Shown: positions 24,201 through 34,300, numbered from the stretch's first letter. The stretch is DNA of 64,000 nt from Yamagishiella unicocca (GCA_003116995.1 BDSL01000067.1:62001-126000); one strand, 5' to 3'. Numbers and translations are program-made. Notes: generated by a model from the sequence alone, not told the origin.

Positions 24201-27200
24201 ACATTGTGGGGACAGACAGTGCCGGTAATTCGGGCCAACTGACAAGGAGAAGAGAGCGGGCGGGTGGGTGGGTGGATGAGTGGGTCCATCCGCTGCCCCG
24301 CGTCGCACTTGCACACCGCTCCCAATCCCAAACATCTCCACCACCACCACCACCACCACCCTGCTCGCCAACTCATCACCGAACTCCTGCTGCTGCCGGT
24401 GCCGTGTTGTGTCCGCCACAGGTCAAGGCCCTCAGCATCCCCGCCTCGGAGCACTTCGACTTCGCGCTGTTCCTGGCGAACCCGGCTCTGGTCCGCGACT
24501 GGAACATCCAGGGGCTGCCCTCCGACGCCTTCTCCACCGAGAACGGAGTCATGGTCACTCGGGGTCGCCGCTGGCCCCTCATGATCGACCCTCAGGTCCG
24601 GGGGTTGATGGAAGGGGGAGGGAGAGACAGTGCGGCATGTGCGGTCCTTGTTCCCCCGGCGCCAGGGCGCCGAGGGAGGGTGGTGGTTGCCGGGTGTTGA
24701 GCTGGAGGCGCGGCTGAGCTCGGCTGCTCGCTCAGTTGCGCGTCGTTTTACCATACAAATAGGCGCAAGCAGCAGCAGGGAGTGCAGTGTAAGTATGTAC
24801 ACGGTGATCGCTGCTGAAGCCCTAGCGGCCCCACCTGGCCTGGCGCTGCCGGTGCCCCCTGCTTGCGCTTCAATCCCTCACAGGGTCAGGCCAACAAGTG
24901 GATTAAGAACATGGAGGGCCGCAGCGGGCGCCTCAAGGTGCTCAACCTGCAGATGTCGGACATGGCGCGGCAGGTGGAGAACGCCATACAGTTCGGGCAG
25001 CCGGTGCTGATGCAGGACATCTTGCAGGTGCGTGAATAAGCGGGAGCGGATGGTGGCGGGGAGACCCGGTTGGTGGGTGGTGGTAGGAAGGTGAGGGCGG
25101 AACGGCTGTGGTGGGTTGGTGCTTTATTTGGGCCGAGAGGAGAAGTTCAAGGATATCGGTAGCGCTGCGAGGGGATTGTCCTCGGGTGCGACGTGTAGCT
25201 GTGCGTTCCCCGCCTATCTGCTGGCCTACCTGGCTGACCTGCCTGGCTGACCTCACTTGTCTGCCTGCCTGGCTGACCTGTCTGGCTGTCTGGCTGCAGG
25301 AAATCGATCCCATCTTGGAGCCGGTCCTGGCCAAGTCGTTCATTAAGCGCGGCAACCAGACGCTCATCAAGCTGGGAGACAAGGAGGTGCGCCATAGGGA
25401 GGAGCGGCAGGGAGGAGCGGAGGGAGGAGGGGGGGGTGGAGGGGAGGGAGGAGAGGAGGGAGGAGCGGCAGTTTGCACTGTGCTTTTGCTAGAGCTGGGA
25501 CGGGCGAATGCATGTGCGGGGGCCACAGCCGGTCTGCACCGCAGGCACCAGCGCGGCACCTCCTGCGTGAAGCCCCGAGGATCACCTCATCCGTCACTGG
25601 TATCACTCACCTCACCCGCTGCCCGGCATGGTACATGAAATACGGTATACGGTGTGTGTGTGTGTGTATGTGTGTTCTTGCCCCAGGTCGACTTCAACTT
25701 CGACTTCCGCCTCTACCTGACCACCAAGCTGGCCAACCCGCTCTACACTCCCGAGATCTCCACCAAGGTCATGATCGTCAACTTCGCGGTCAAGGAGCAG
25801 GGGCTGGAGGCGCAGCTGCTGGCCACTGTGGTCAAGAACGAGCGGCCGGACCTGGACAAGCAGAAGAACGACCTGGTGGGGCGGGGCCCTGGGTCTTGGT
25901 CCACGAGTGGGGGGATTGCAAAAATGCCTGGTTAAGGGAGGCGGGAGGGGGGGCGGAGGGTACGCTTGTTGAGTGAGGGGTAAGACCTCCCTGTAACTCA
26001 CTGTAGTCCCCGCCCCGCACCTGGCCTTCCTGTAACTGTTCCTACATGGGTGATTTGGGTGTTGTCTGCCTCGTGCCTCATTTTATGGATTATGGCTTCA
26101 CTGCTGCCGCTGCACCGCCTCTCACCTTTTCCTCCCCGCTCCCCGCCCGCCCGCCTCCTTCCCCCCCTCCTCGTGCCCCTCAGGTGGTCAAGGTGGCTGC
26201 CGGCAAGCGCACCCAGGCGGAGCTGGAGGACACCATCCTGCACCTGCTGTCAACAGCAACTGGTTCGCTGCTGGACAACGTGACCCTCATCAACACACTG
26301 GACCAGTCCAAGACCACGTGGGAGGAGGTCAACGCTTCGCTGCTGGTACGTGAAGGCGGGGGGGGGGGTGCGCTTCGTGGGTTGAAGGTGGAGGTCGTGT
26401 AGGCAGTGGGACGGTTCTCATTCCCACCAATGCCCACCAATGCTCATCAATACGCAACAATGCCCACCGATGCCTGCCGTCCTGATCACCTCCGCCTGCG
26501 GCCCCTCCCGCCGCACCCCTCGTCTCTCTTCCCCACCCAGATTGCCGAGGAGACGCAGAAGAAGATCGAGGCGGCCAGCCAGCAGTACCGCCCCTGCTCC
26601 GTGCGCGCCTCCGTGCTCTACTTCGTGCTCAACGACCTGTCCACCGTCGACCCCATGTATCAGTTCTCGCTGGACGCCTACAACGACCTCTTCCTCATCT
26701 CCATCCGCAACAGCCCCAAGAACGACGCCCTCGCCGAGCGCATCAAGTCGCTCAACGACTACCACACCTACGGCGTGTACAAGTACACGGCGCGCGGGCT
26801 GTTCGAGCGGCACAAGCTGCTGCTGTCGCTGCAGATGTGTGTGCGCATTCTGCAGACGGCCAACCAGGTGCGGGGTGGGGGCGGGGGATGGGGAGGGGGC
26901 GGGGGAGGGGGAGGGGGCGGGACGATGGGGTCCGGTGGGCTGCGCGCGTTCAAGGGGGCAGGGCAGAGAGGGGCCGGGCGCGGGCATCGAGAGGAGAAGG
27001 CTAGAAGGATGGATAAGGTTACGGTGCCTTGGGCCGGGCTGCTGCAGAGCTCTGACTGAACACCCCATCCGCCATCCTCCGCCACCCCACCCCCAATCCC
27101 GCAACCCCATTCGCCACCCCCCACCCCATCCCGCCACCCCATCCCGTCACCCCATCCCAGGTGAATGTTGAGGAGTGGCAGTTCTTCCTGCGCGGCGGCA

Positions 27201-30200
27201 CGGTGCTGGACCGCTCGCAGCAGCCCACCAACCCCGCCCCCGAGTGGATCAGCGAGGAGGCCTGGGACAACGTCACGGAGCTGGACGCGCTGCCCAACTT
27301 CAAGGTGCGGCGGCAGGGAGGCACACAACACAACACGACGACCTGCTGGGGAGGGGGAACTGTGGCTGCGTGTTTGATCACCATCCGGCCCTCGTGTTTG
27401 ATTACCCTCGGACCGGACCTGCGTGTTTGCACACCCTCGGACCTGCGTGGTTGATTATCATCCGATATGTGTCGCCGTTTCCGCAGCGCACCACGCTCCT
27501 CTTCCTCGCTCTGGCTTCACGGCCTTCCTCCGCCCTCCGCCCTGGCTTTGCTCCACCGCACCCTCATCACGCGGTCGCACGGTCGACCACTCGGCTCGCG
27601 ACTCTGAGTCGTCCCCCCCAGCTGCATCCCCCACCTCCCACCTCACAACCTCCCACCTCACGCCTCACACCTCCCACCTCACAACCTCCCACCTCACAAC
27701 CTCCCACCTCACAACCTTCCACCTCACAAACCCTCACACCTCACAACCTCCCACCTCACAACCCCCCACATCGCACACATCTCCACACCCTGCGCAGGGC
27801 ATCATCTCCTCCTTCGAGTCCAACCTCAGCGAGTGGGAGACCTGGTACCGGCGCGGCGAGCCCGAGGCCTCCGAGCTGCCAGCCGAGTGGGAGTCCAAGT
27901 GCAACGAGCTGCAGCGCCTCATCCTCGTGCGCTGCCTGCGCCCCGACCGGGTCATCTTCGCGGCCACCACCTACGTCTCCAACGCGCTGGGCCGCAAGTA
28001 CGTGGAGCCGCCCGTGCTCGACCTGGGCGAGACGCTCAAGGACTCGACCGCCACGTCGCCGCTGGTGTTCGTGCTGAGCGCGGGAGTGGACCCCACCGAC
28101 AACCTGCGCAAGCTGGCGGCGGAGAGGGGCATGTCGGCAAAGTGAGTCCTGCGCGACTGCCTGCGTGATCGGATGCGGATGCCGGCGGCCGTGCGTTTGC
28201 GCGCGTCGCTCAAGCCGCGCTGGGCGAGCTGAGCCTACGCTCACACCGTTCCTGACTGCCAACTTTCCGCCTTGCTTGCCTGCGTCTGCTCGCTTGCGCT
28301 GTGAGTTGCTTGCGAAGCTTTTCTCACTCACTCACCAACTGCTGATCAACTCTTCTGCGTGTATCCACCTTCTCAACGCACCCCGCCTCTTCCTCCTCGT
28401 CCTTCCTCACCCGACCACCACACCTCCACGTACCTCCCACCCCAGGTTCTTCACCGTGGCTCTCGGCCAGGGCCAGGCGCCCACCGCCACCCGCCTCATC
28501 GAGGACGGCCTGCGCGAGGGCAACTGGGTCTTCCTGGCCAACTGCCACCTCATGACCTCCTGGCTGCCCACCCTGGACAAGATCATCGAGAGCTTCGAAA
28601 CCAAGACGCCGCACGAGAACTTCCGGCTGTGGCTGTCGTCCAACCCCTCGCCCGCCTTCCCCATAGCCATCCTGCAGCGCGGTCTTAAGATGACCACGGA
28701 GCCGCCCAAGGGGCTGAGGGCCAACCTGCTGCGACTGTACAACAGCGTCTCGGAGGCGTCGTACACGCAGTGCAAGGCGCAGGTCGGTGGGGGCTGCAAG
28801 GAAAACCCGTGTACGAAAGGAAAAAACGTTTAGAAGATAATAGGACGTTGTTAGGTGCATGCTGGAGGGGGAGGGGGAGGGTTCAACCTGGCGCGAGGTA
28901 GCGCCCTAGCCCGTTGGCATCGTTGGTAATGGCGGGGAGAAGCAACGGAAGGCAATTGTAGGCTATGTAGCAATTAACAACTCATGGACTGGACATCTGA
29001 GTGCATTATGAGGCTTTTTGGGTTTAGGGTGCGGACGACGCGTCCAGCCAGCGTCATGGCATGTGCCTGGAGCGGAACGCCGCCGAACCTCCGTGTGCGC
29101 TCCGCCGAACTCGCTCCCAACTCGCTGCCAACTCGCTGCCGCAGTTGAAGTACCAGAAGCTGCTGTTCGCTCTGACCTACTTCCACTCCGTGCTGCTGGA
29201 GCGGCGCAAGTTCCGCACGCTGGGCTTCAACATCCCCTACGACTTCAACGACACCGACTTCTCCGTGTCCGACGACCTGCTCAAGAGCTACCTGGACTCG
29301 TACGAGCAGACCCCGTGGGACGCCCTCAAGTACCTCATTGCAGGTGAGCCGATTCGACACTGGTGCCGGAGGATTTTGTGACGGACTCGCGGCCGTACCG
29401 CGAGTAACCAGTACCGACACGAAAGCATGCCTGGGTACTACGGTACCGTACCATCATATAACCTTGTCCCTCCCCTCCCCTCCCCTCCATGCTGCTGCCC
29501 TGCCCTGCCTGGCGCACACGACCCGCGCCGGCGCTGAACTCCTGACGACCTAGCTCTGCCGTCTAACGACCTAGGTCCGCCGTCTACTCCTCGCATCACC
29601 CACCACCCTCGTCCCTGACCTCCCCCTGCACGGCTACCCCTCCCCTTTCCACCCCATGTCGTGTAACCGGGTCTTCATGCCGCCCCCTCCCCTCCACCTC
29701 ACGCACTCCGCCCCCCGCAGAGGCCAACTACGGTGGCCGTGTCACCGACGAGCTGGACCGGCGCGTGCTGGCCTCCTACCTCAACAAGTTCTACAGTGAG
29801 GACGCTCTGGGGGTGCCCGGCTACCTGCTGTCGCCGCTGCCCACCTACTACGTGCCGGAGAACGGTCCGCTGGCCAGCTTCCGGGACTACATCCTCACGC
29901 TGCCGGCGGGCGACCGGCCCGAGGCGTTCGGGCAGCACTCCAACGCGGAGATCAGTTACCTCATCGAGGACAGCAAGGTGCGGTCACCAGCCTGCCCGCC
30001 TGCCTGCCTGCCTCCCCGCCTGCCTGCCTGCCTGCAGGGCGCGAGGTGCAGCTAGCGTAGCGTAGGGCTATAGCTAGCTGGCGTGTACCAGCGTACTGGT
30101 GTATCGGTGTATGCCTGCCAGCTGGGGTACCGGTCGCACACGGGGTGTATACCGGCAAATAATAATGAGTATGTGATCAACGCAACGGAATATCCGGTTG

Positions 30201-31559
30201 GCATTGTAAGAGGCATGGAGAGGGTTTAGTTGGCGGCTGGATTACCTCACACCCCTCCAAATCGCTTGCTTGCTTGTTTTGCGCAGGTGCTTCTGGACAG
30301 CCTGCTGAGCCTGCAGCCCCGCACGGAGGGCAGCGGCGGTGGCGCCGGCGGCGCCGGCGGGCGGCGTGAGGACGTGGTGATGGCCATCGCGACGGACCTG
30401 CTGGACCAGGTGCCGCAGCCGTTCAACCTGGAGGAGGTCATGAAGGCCAAGGCGGACGACCCATCCGCGCTGCACGTGGTGCTCTTCCAGGTGCGGCACG
30501 GCGCGGCTGGGTTGGCTGGGAGGTTGCGGTCAAGGTTGGGAGGCTGGGAGCGGAAGGCAGTGCGCCCCTGCAAAGTCCAAACGTCAATAATTACGTTATG
30601 GCCGTAGGTCCGGCCTCCTCCCTCGGGTAACGTGTAACGGAGCCCTGGGTGGGCGGAGCCCGCGCGCTAATTCATGCGCGCCGCAGCCACGTCACCACCT
30701 GGGAAACGCACCTCCCCGCCCCCTGCCCCCTCCGTTGCCCCCTCCTGGCACGCTCCTGGCGCGCTCATCTTTCCACGGTCTATATCGCCACCGGCCGGCG
30801 CCCTGACCTGTCGTCCCTCCCTGCCGCTCCCCCCCCCCTCGCCTCCCGCAGGAGGTGGAGCGCTACAACTCGCTGCTGGTCAGCGTGCGGCGCTCCTGCG
30901 TGGAGCTGCAGCGCGGCATCAAGGGCCTGGTGGTCATGTCCGCAGACCTGGACCTCATCTTCGACGCGCTCTACAACGCCAAGGTCCCCACCGCCTGGCT
31001 CAAGACCTTCCCCTCGCTCAAGCCGCTGGGCCCCTGGACCCGCGACCTGCTTCAGCGCATCGAGCAGCTGGCTACGTGGGTGGAGGAGACGTACCCGCGC
31101 GTGTACTGGCTGTCGGGCTTCACCTACCCCACCGGCTTCCTCACCGCCGTGCTGCAGACCACGGCGCGCAAGTCCTCCGTGCCCATCGACACGCTGTCCT
31201 TCGAGTTCAGCATCATCAACCTGGACGAGCGCGAGATCACGGCGCCGCCCAAGGAGGGCGTCTACATCAAGGGGCTGTACCTAGAGGGCGCAGGCTGGGA
31301 CTTTGAGAACGGCTGCCTGTGCGAGCCGAACCCCATGGAGCTCATCGTGCCCATGCCGATCTTGCTGTTCCGACCCGTGGAGAACAAGAAGCGCACCGCC
31401 AAGGGCATCTACGTGTGCCCCCTCTACCTCTACCCGGTGCGCACTGGCACGCGCGAGCGGCCGTCCTTCATGATCAACGTGGACCTGCGCTCCGGAACCG
31501 CGGACCCGGACCACTGGATCATGCGCGGCACGGCGCTGCTGCTGTCGCTGGCCACGTAG
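215..31559 (+). CDS. DHC10: Axonemal inner-arm dynein heavy chain, 1-beta (I1/f) / DNAH2 type, 5'-partial
   Basis: This is the motor subunit of inner dynein arm I1/f, which drives microtubule sliding in the ciliary axoneme. Sixty-five exons join to 13,260 nt (4,419 residues plus TAG at 31557-31559), and all 64 junctions agree in phase. The order is tail, linker, AAA1-AAA4 with P-loops, coiled-coil stalk with microtubule-binding domain, AAA5-AAA6 and the C-terminal domain. Family placement rests on recalled similarity to human DNAH2 along the whole length: the tail motif near QRLE..IIHWTRQ, EIEFWR...[14 protein letters not shown] before AAA1, and the ending [13 protein letters not shown]2 is the animal counterpart of Chlamydomonas 1-beta DHC (IDA2). 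DNAH2 has roughly 140 residues before the point where this model begins, so one or a few 5' exons lie left of the window. The first exon is taken from 215 because the only upstream AG acceptor ends at 214; the Met there is internal, not the start. Confidence 0.93.
2880..2930 (+). repeat. R2 intronic repeat, diverged copy
   Basis: R2 core is CCAAACGTTTTCCGAATCGG, then a CAGTGCCGACCCACGGGCC block and CTCACATACCC. Here TTTTGCTTTTCAGTACCGA and TGGGCTTTCC remain, about 20 nt before the acceptor at 2948. Confidence 0.55.
5168..5236 (+). repeat. R2 intronic repeat, full copy
   Basis: Complete R2 unit in dynein intron 10: CCAAACGTTTTCCGAATCGG, AGCCGACCCACGGGCCTT, CTCACATACCC. Confidence 0.85.
6628..6824 (+). 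repeat. Two short tandem duplications in dynein intron 13
   Basis: An imperfect duplication of about 25 bp (ACGCATACCGATAAGAGGGC and its partner, about 6628-6676) is followed by a direct repeat of about 35 bp with core CACACGGTTCAAGTACGCTT (about 6751-6785 and 6790-6824), the second ending just before the acceptor at 6833. Confidence 0.8.
7194..7289 (+). repeat. R2 (diverged) followed by R1 in dynein intron 14
   Basis: A diverged R2 unit (GGTTTTACGTTTCAGTGCCG) is joined to a 5'-truncated R1 unit (CCGCGGATTCTCTTATCAAA), ending 13 nt before the 3' splice site at 7302. Confidence 0.75.
7765..13284 (+). other. DHC10: Dynein heavy chain exons 16-28: linker (DHC_N2)
   Basis: Exons: 7765-7940, 8261-8480, 8813-9025, 9298-9468, 9678-9863, 10194-10313, 10618-10866, 11157-11345, 11577-11748, 11975-12181, 12330-12541, 12734-12883, 13191-13284. 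They give about residues 950-1736. The mechanical linker is recognisable from [59 protein letters not shown] and HARDV...LRFYW. The junction of exons 19 and 20 requires a GC-AG intron (9469-9677). Confidence 0.92.
11782..11810 (+). repeat. R1 intronic repeat, short copy
   Basis: TCGGATTCGCGTATATAAC with a C-rich tract, in dynein intron 24; about 165 nt from the acceptor. Confidence 0.55.
13437..13575 (+). repeat. 12-bp minisatellite in dynein intron 28
   Basis: About eleven units of a CCTGCCCTACCA type immediately upstream of the AAA1 P-loop exon; the array forms most of the intron and its pyrimidine tract. Confidence 0.92.
13603..15153 (+). other. DHC10: Dynein heavy chain exons 29-32: AAA1, main ATPase site
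   Basis: Exons: 13603-13865, 14251-14379, 14505-14677, 14910-15153 (about residues 1736-2005). The Walker A motif is GPAGTGKTE, Walker B is ACLDEFNR, and sensor 1 is in [15 protein letters not shown]. All residues needed for ATP hydrolysis at the principal site appear intact. The preceding intron (13285-13602) is largely a 12-bp CCTGCCCTACCA-like minisatellite. Confidence 0.95.
15527..17297 (+). other. DHC10: Dynein heavy chain exons 33-36: AAA2 and an expanded loop
   Basis: Exons: 15527-15700, 15952-16186, 16487-16745, 16989-17297 (about residues 2006-2330). The P-loop is GRTGSGKS, followed by [15 protein letters not shown] and [20 protein letters not shown], the standard AAA2 signatures. 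Exon 36 contains a low-complexity Ala/Pro/Thr/Gly/Ser segment after PENGV (about 17073-17195). It is about 29 residues longer than the corresponding loop of human DNAH2 as I recall it. Confidence 0.92.
17412..19472 (+). other. DHC10: Dynein heavy chain exons 37-41: AAA3
   Basis: Exons: 17412-17736, 18006-18172, 18386-18459, 18710-18987, 19254-19472 (about residues 2331-2685). The P-loop is GNVGVGKT, Walker B is in CFIDDLNMP, and the PPGGGRN loop is split across exons 39 and 40. Exon 39 is only 74 nt but both its phases match its neighbours. Confidence 0.92.
18633..18665 (+). repeat. R1 intronic repeat, copy in dynein intron 39
   Basis: GGATTCGCGGATTCTCTTAC then AAAACCCCCC, ending about 44 nt before the acceptor at 18709. 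Confidence 0.8.
19658..21637 (+). other. DHC10: Dynein heavy chain exons 42-46: AAA4
   Basis: Exons: 19658-19732, 19973-20191, 20611-20697, 20969-21043, 21332-21637 (about residues 2686-2939). The P-loop is GVGGSGRKS, Walker B lies in VFLFDETQ, then [18 protein letters not shown], and the domain closes with [12 protein letters not shown] and [12 protein letters not shown]. Three of the exons are short (75, 87 and 75 nt) and in phase 0. Confidence 0.92.
19875..19905 (+). repeat. R1 intronic repeat, diverged copy in dynein intron 42
   Basis: TAGATTCGCAGATTTCTTTT then ATACCCCCC, about 67 nt before the acceptor at 19972. Confidence 0.6.
21893..23755 (+). other. DHC10: Dynein heavy chain exons 47-51: coiled-coil stalk and microtubule-binding domain
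   Basis: Exons: 21893-22225, 22434-22644, 22838-22953, 23174-23421, 23655-23755 (about residues 2940-3275). Coiled coil 1 starts after [12 protein letters not shown] and is rich in Lys/Glu/Ala. The tip domain begins near [12 protein letters not shown] and continues through [13 protein letters not shown]; coiled coil 2 follows (exons 50-51). The length suits a normal stalk. Confidence 0.92.
24004..28782 (+). other. DHC10: Dynein heavy chain exons 52-61: AAA5 and AAA6
   Basis: Exons: 24004-24161, 24422-24595, 24884-25027, 25300-25386, 25687-25875, 26184-26345, 26541-26867, 27161-27304, 27798-28141, 28446-28782 (about residues 3276-3964). AAA5 shows [17 protein letters not shown] and PLMIDPQ. 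AAA6 shows [36 protein letters not shown] and [15 protein letters not shown]5 and AAA6 are structural, without P-loops, as in other dyneins. Confidence 0.92.
27610..27775 (+). repeat. CACCTCACAACCTCC minisatellite in dynein intron 59
   Basis: About ten imperfect 15-16-bp units (CCCACCTCACAACCT type) occupy the last third of the intron before the acceptor at 27797. Confidence 0.9.
29145..31559 (+). other. DHC10: Dynein heavy chain exons 62-65: C-terminal domain
   Basis: Exons: 29145-29343, 29721-29977, 30287-30490, 30852-31559 (about residues 3965-4419). Signatures are [46 protein letters not shown] and LYLEGAGWD. Exon 64 carries a short Gly/Ala-rich insertion (about 30331-30366). The terminal exon is the longest, 708 nt including stop, and ends [11 protein letters not shown]. 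Confidence 0.93.
29655..29684 (+). repeat. R3 intronic repeat, copy in dynein intron 62
   Basis: R3 core is TATGTCGTGTAACCGGGTCT then TCTCGCC. This copy reads ATGTCGTGTAACCGGGTCTT and ends about 36 nt before the acceptor at 29720. Confidence 0.8.
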
Positions 31560-32041
31560 TGGGGGGTTGCTGCGGGACCGGGGGGAGGGGAAGGGGAAGG
31601 GGAGGGGAAGGGGAGGAAGGGTGGCTGTCACACTATATGATACACCTAGGGGATAAACCAGGGGGATACACCAGGGGGGGGTCGTGTCTGGCAGCGTGTG
31701 GGAGAAGGATGCGGGCGTGGTGAAACGAGCGCGTGATGCTGATGGCTTCTGCGATGTCGTAACGTAGTAAATGGCCGTGATCCGCTCCCGAGCGTGTTTG
31801 TTTTTCGGGTGCGATGGAGCGAAGAATGTGGAGCGGCGCGCTTCAGTAGGTAGCCAGTATGCTTATGCCGCCAGGTAGGGTATGTAGTCAGTGGCGTTCG
31901 CAAGTGCGCAACAGGAACTATGTTTCAGTAAACTAGCCCAGCTATCGTGACCCTACATGACATGTTGACCTGGATGCTTGTTTGTGAAGCTGGTTTACGG
32001 GGCGCTGGAAGCAAGGTCCGAGCCCGTACGTCCGGGTACTT

Positions 32042-32046
32042 TGTAA
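32042..32046 (+). terminator. Candidate TGTAA polyadenylation signal of the dynein gene
   Basis: TGTAA is the usual volvocine polyadenylation signal. This is the first good copy on the + strand, 483 nt after the stop codon at 31559. No cDNA evidence is available. Confidence 0.45.
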
Positions 32047-32306
32047 CAGCCTCGTACCGCCCGAAAACCCTCCCGCACATCTTTCCGGACTTTGGCGATT
32101 ACATACGTTTACATATGGTAGGAACTTAGCGACTGTCATCACGTGCACACTGCTGGTCGTCCGATATTCACGCAGCACCGCCCCTGGATTGCTACTGGTG
32201 GTGGGCTGGGAGTAAACCATGTTTATACCGGGTGGTCTAGGTGAGAGCGCGGTTTGGATGATTAGAATGCAGGCGCGACGATGGACGGGTGTCGGTATCG
32301 AGCTGC

Positions 32307-32362
32307 AGTAATTGTCACAGTGGGCTCTAGACCAAAAGATACAGCCATCGGGCACATCGCCC
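32307..32362 (+). repeat. R4 dispersed repeat, copy 1
   Basis: Diverged copy of the R4 element, whose core reads GTAACGGTTACAGTGGG, then TTCCAGACCAA, then AGGTAGAACCATCGGGCGCA. Here the first block is diverged but CAGTGGGCTCTAGACCAAAA and GCCATCGGGCACATCGCC are clear. Confidence 0.75.
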
Positions 32363-32420
32363 TGCAATGAAGGAAACGAAGTTATTTGTGTGTGCGCGTG
32401 CGCGTGTTGGTCCGTTTTTT

Positions 32421-32482
32421 GTTGTAATCGTTTCAGTGGGCTCCAGACCTTAAAAGGTAGAGCCATCGGGCGCATCGCCTGA
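32421..32482 (+). repeat. R4 dispersed repeat, copy 2
   Basis: Contains TTTCAGTGGGCTCCAGACC and AGCCATCGGGCGCATCGCC. The match to copy 4 extends into CTGACAC, suggesting a unit of about 65-70 bp. Confidence 0.8.
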
Positions 32483-32594
32483 CACTGGTCCGTTGTTTCA
32501 GCGGTGCCACGTGTAAGCACGCGGCGGAGGAGGAAGTGCGGATGGGCATCGGCACACGATCCTTGGCCGCTAACTCAGATATGGTCGTTAGGTC

Positions 32595-32638
32595 TGTTGT
32601 AACGGTTACAGTGGGTTCCAGACCAATAGGTAGAACGG
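32595..32638 (+). repeat. R4 dispersed repeat, copy 3 (3'-truncated)
   Basis: Starts GTTGTAACGGTTACAGTGGG and continues TTCCAGACCAATAGGTAGAA; the ATCGGGCGCATC end is missing. Confidence 0.8.
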
Positions 32639-33129
32639 TGAGGAGGCGTCACCATCACCTGGTGCAAACAACCCTGGAAAACGCTGTCTGTTCGCGTGCA
32701 CATGCCTCGAATACGGCATGGCTTGTTGAGCCGCCAGTCACTTGCACTGCTACACGTTCATCCGTGTTAGAGCATCCGACCAGCAGGAAAGCAGCAATAA
32801 ATGCATGCCCATTCAAGAAGGGCTGCTGTACAACATACGAAGATGCGATCCGGACTGACGCCGCCATGAAACGTCGCGCCTGGGTTGCTGACCGAGAGGC
32901 CAAATCCCTTGGGAGACGTGTTCCGTATCCCGGCTCCAAAGTCCGCACCGTCCGCACCCAACCCGACCCACACCGTTACCAACCCTAACAAACCAACTAC
33001 CCCGTCCCTCAAACCAACTACCCCGTCCCTCAAACCAACTACCCCGGTACGGTAAATCGGTAATACAGCCGCACGCCGTCATCCGCATCCGCGCCGTCTC
33101 CATTCCCCATTCAGCCGGTGGAACCCGCC

Positions 33130-34300
33130 CTAGTGTCCCGCCGCGCCGGACTGTACGGACTGCACGTCACGCCTCAGCCCCTCGTACACCGACCCGCGGG
33201 TCGCTTCAGAACCGGCGCCGTTGCCGCCAGCTCCCTGCTCCACGTCAATGGCCCCCGCTCCCTCGTGCCCCTGCCGCTGCTGCTCCGAGTGATGGGGAAG
33301 CAGGTGGCGTCCCAGTTGGTGCCCCGCCTGCACCCCCGCCTCCACCCCCGCCTTGACCGTACGCTTGACGCCACCCAGCATTGCTCCCGCTCCACCGCCG
33401 CCCATCGCCTCCACACCAGATGGCGGCACCGAGGCCGAGACGGACGGCGCCGAGGCCGAGGCTGAGCCCAGCGCCTGTGGCTGCTGCTGCGGCTCGTCTG
33501 GGTCGCTCCGGTAGCCGCGCCGGCTGCGGTGGAAGGCCGGAGAGCCGTTGTCCCCCGCCTCAGAGCCACGTGATGACGTCAGCAGCGGCTGCACCGCCTG
33601 CGCCAGCCCCTCAGCGGCCAGGACGACAGGCGCGTCACCCAGCCCGCCTCCGCCGGCGGTGGTTACACTCGCGGTGTCGCTGCTGCCCGCGGGCGCCTGC
33701 ATTGCGGTGGTGCCACATTGGGGCCACCTCAGGAGGGCTCGACGCAATCTTGCTGGCCTGCAGTGTCAGGCGATGTGCCCGGTGGTTGTGCCTTTTGGTC
33801 TGGGACCCAATGTAACGAATGCTACTACAACCTAGCTAGGTTGGCGTACTTGGGCACCGGCATGGGCCACAGCGCAGTTGTCTGCATGGCTGACGTTAGT
33901 GCCTTACTGGGCCCTAGCTGCCCTGACTAAGGTAGCCACCAAGCGAGCCCTGCTGGATGGGCGGCACCGACTAAGGTGGTGGAAGGAATTTACATACAGT
34001 GGGGCCCCGGACAGAGAGGGAAAGCCATCGGGCGCCTCGCCGACTTGGGTATGTCCGTGCTAGGTGTGTTACCTGTTCGCCCAGTAGGCGCCGCGCTGCT
34101 GCGTGGCGCAGCGGCCGCATCACCCACAGCGCCGGCCGCCAGAGCCACCTGGTGCGCTTGGCGGCCTTGCTGCCTACGTGGGTCGCGCGGATGGCGCCGT
34201 GCGCTACAGCGGGGGCGGCGGCGGAGACCTGCTGGGCAGCGGCCCGGGTCGTCTCCGCGACCAGCTGGAAGTCATCGAGGTAGGGGCGGGGGTCCTGGAG
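33130..34300 (-). CDS. Unrecognised protein, 3' part (two exons, 5' end not found)
   Basis: Two - strand exons join in phase 0. Exon A is 34300-34073 (76 codons; acceptor GCGCAG, donor CAG|GTAACA) and exon B is 33696-33130 (188 codons plus stop; acceptor ATGCAG). Exon A encodes a helical, Ala/Arg/Trp-containing stretch beginning LQDPRPYLDDFQLV; exon B is Ser/Gly/Ala/Gln-rich and low in complexity. No family is recognised. The intron between them (33697-34072) holds two R4 elements in opposite orientation. Exons 5' of 34300 must exist because exon A starts internally, but I could not place them. Codon use resembles real genes nearby, yet a decayed fragment is possible. Confidence 0.5.
33764..33833 (-). 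repeat. R4 dispersed repeat, copy 4
   Basis: Antisense copy within the intron of the 34300-33130 gene. On the + strand it reads GGTTGTGCCTTTTGGTCTGG followed by ACCCAATGTAACG. Preceded by GTGTCAGGCGATGTGCCC, matching the far end of copy 2. Confidence 0.78.
33984..34044 (+). repeat. R4 dispersed repeat, copy 5
   Basis: Diverged copy with TACAGTGGGGCCCCGGACAG and AAGCCATCGGGCGCCTCGCC, in the same intron as copy 4 but inverted relative to it. Confidence 0.65.

Larger units (their letters stand above)
31560..33129. other. Dynein 3' UTR and repeat-rich intergenic region
   Basis: No convincing coding exon is visible on either strand. The stretch holds the presumed dynein 3' UTR, three same-orientation copies of the dispersed R4 element (32307-32362, 32421-32482, 32595-32638), and a short run of about 21-bp tandem units at about 32991-33050 (AACCAACTACCCCGTCCCTC-like). 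Confidence 0.6.
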
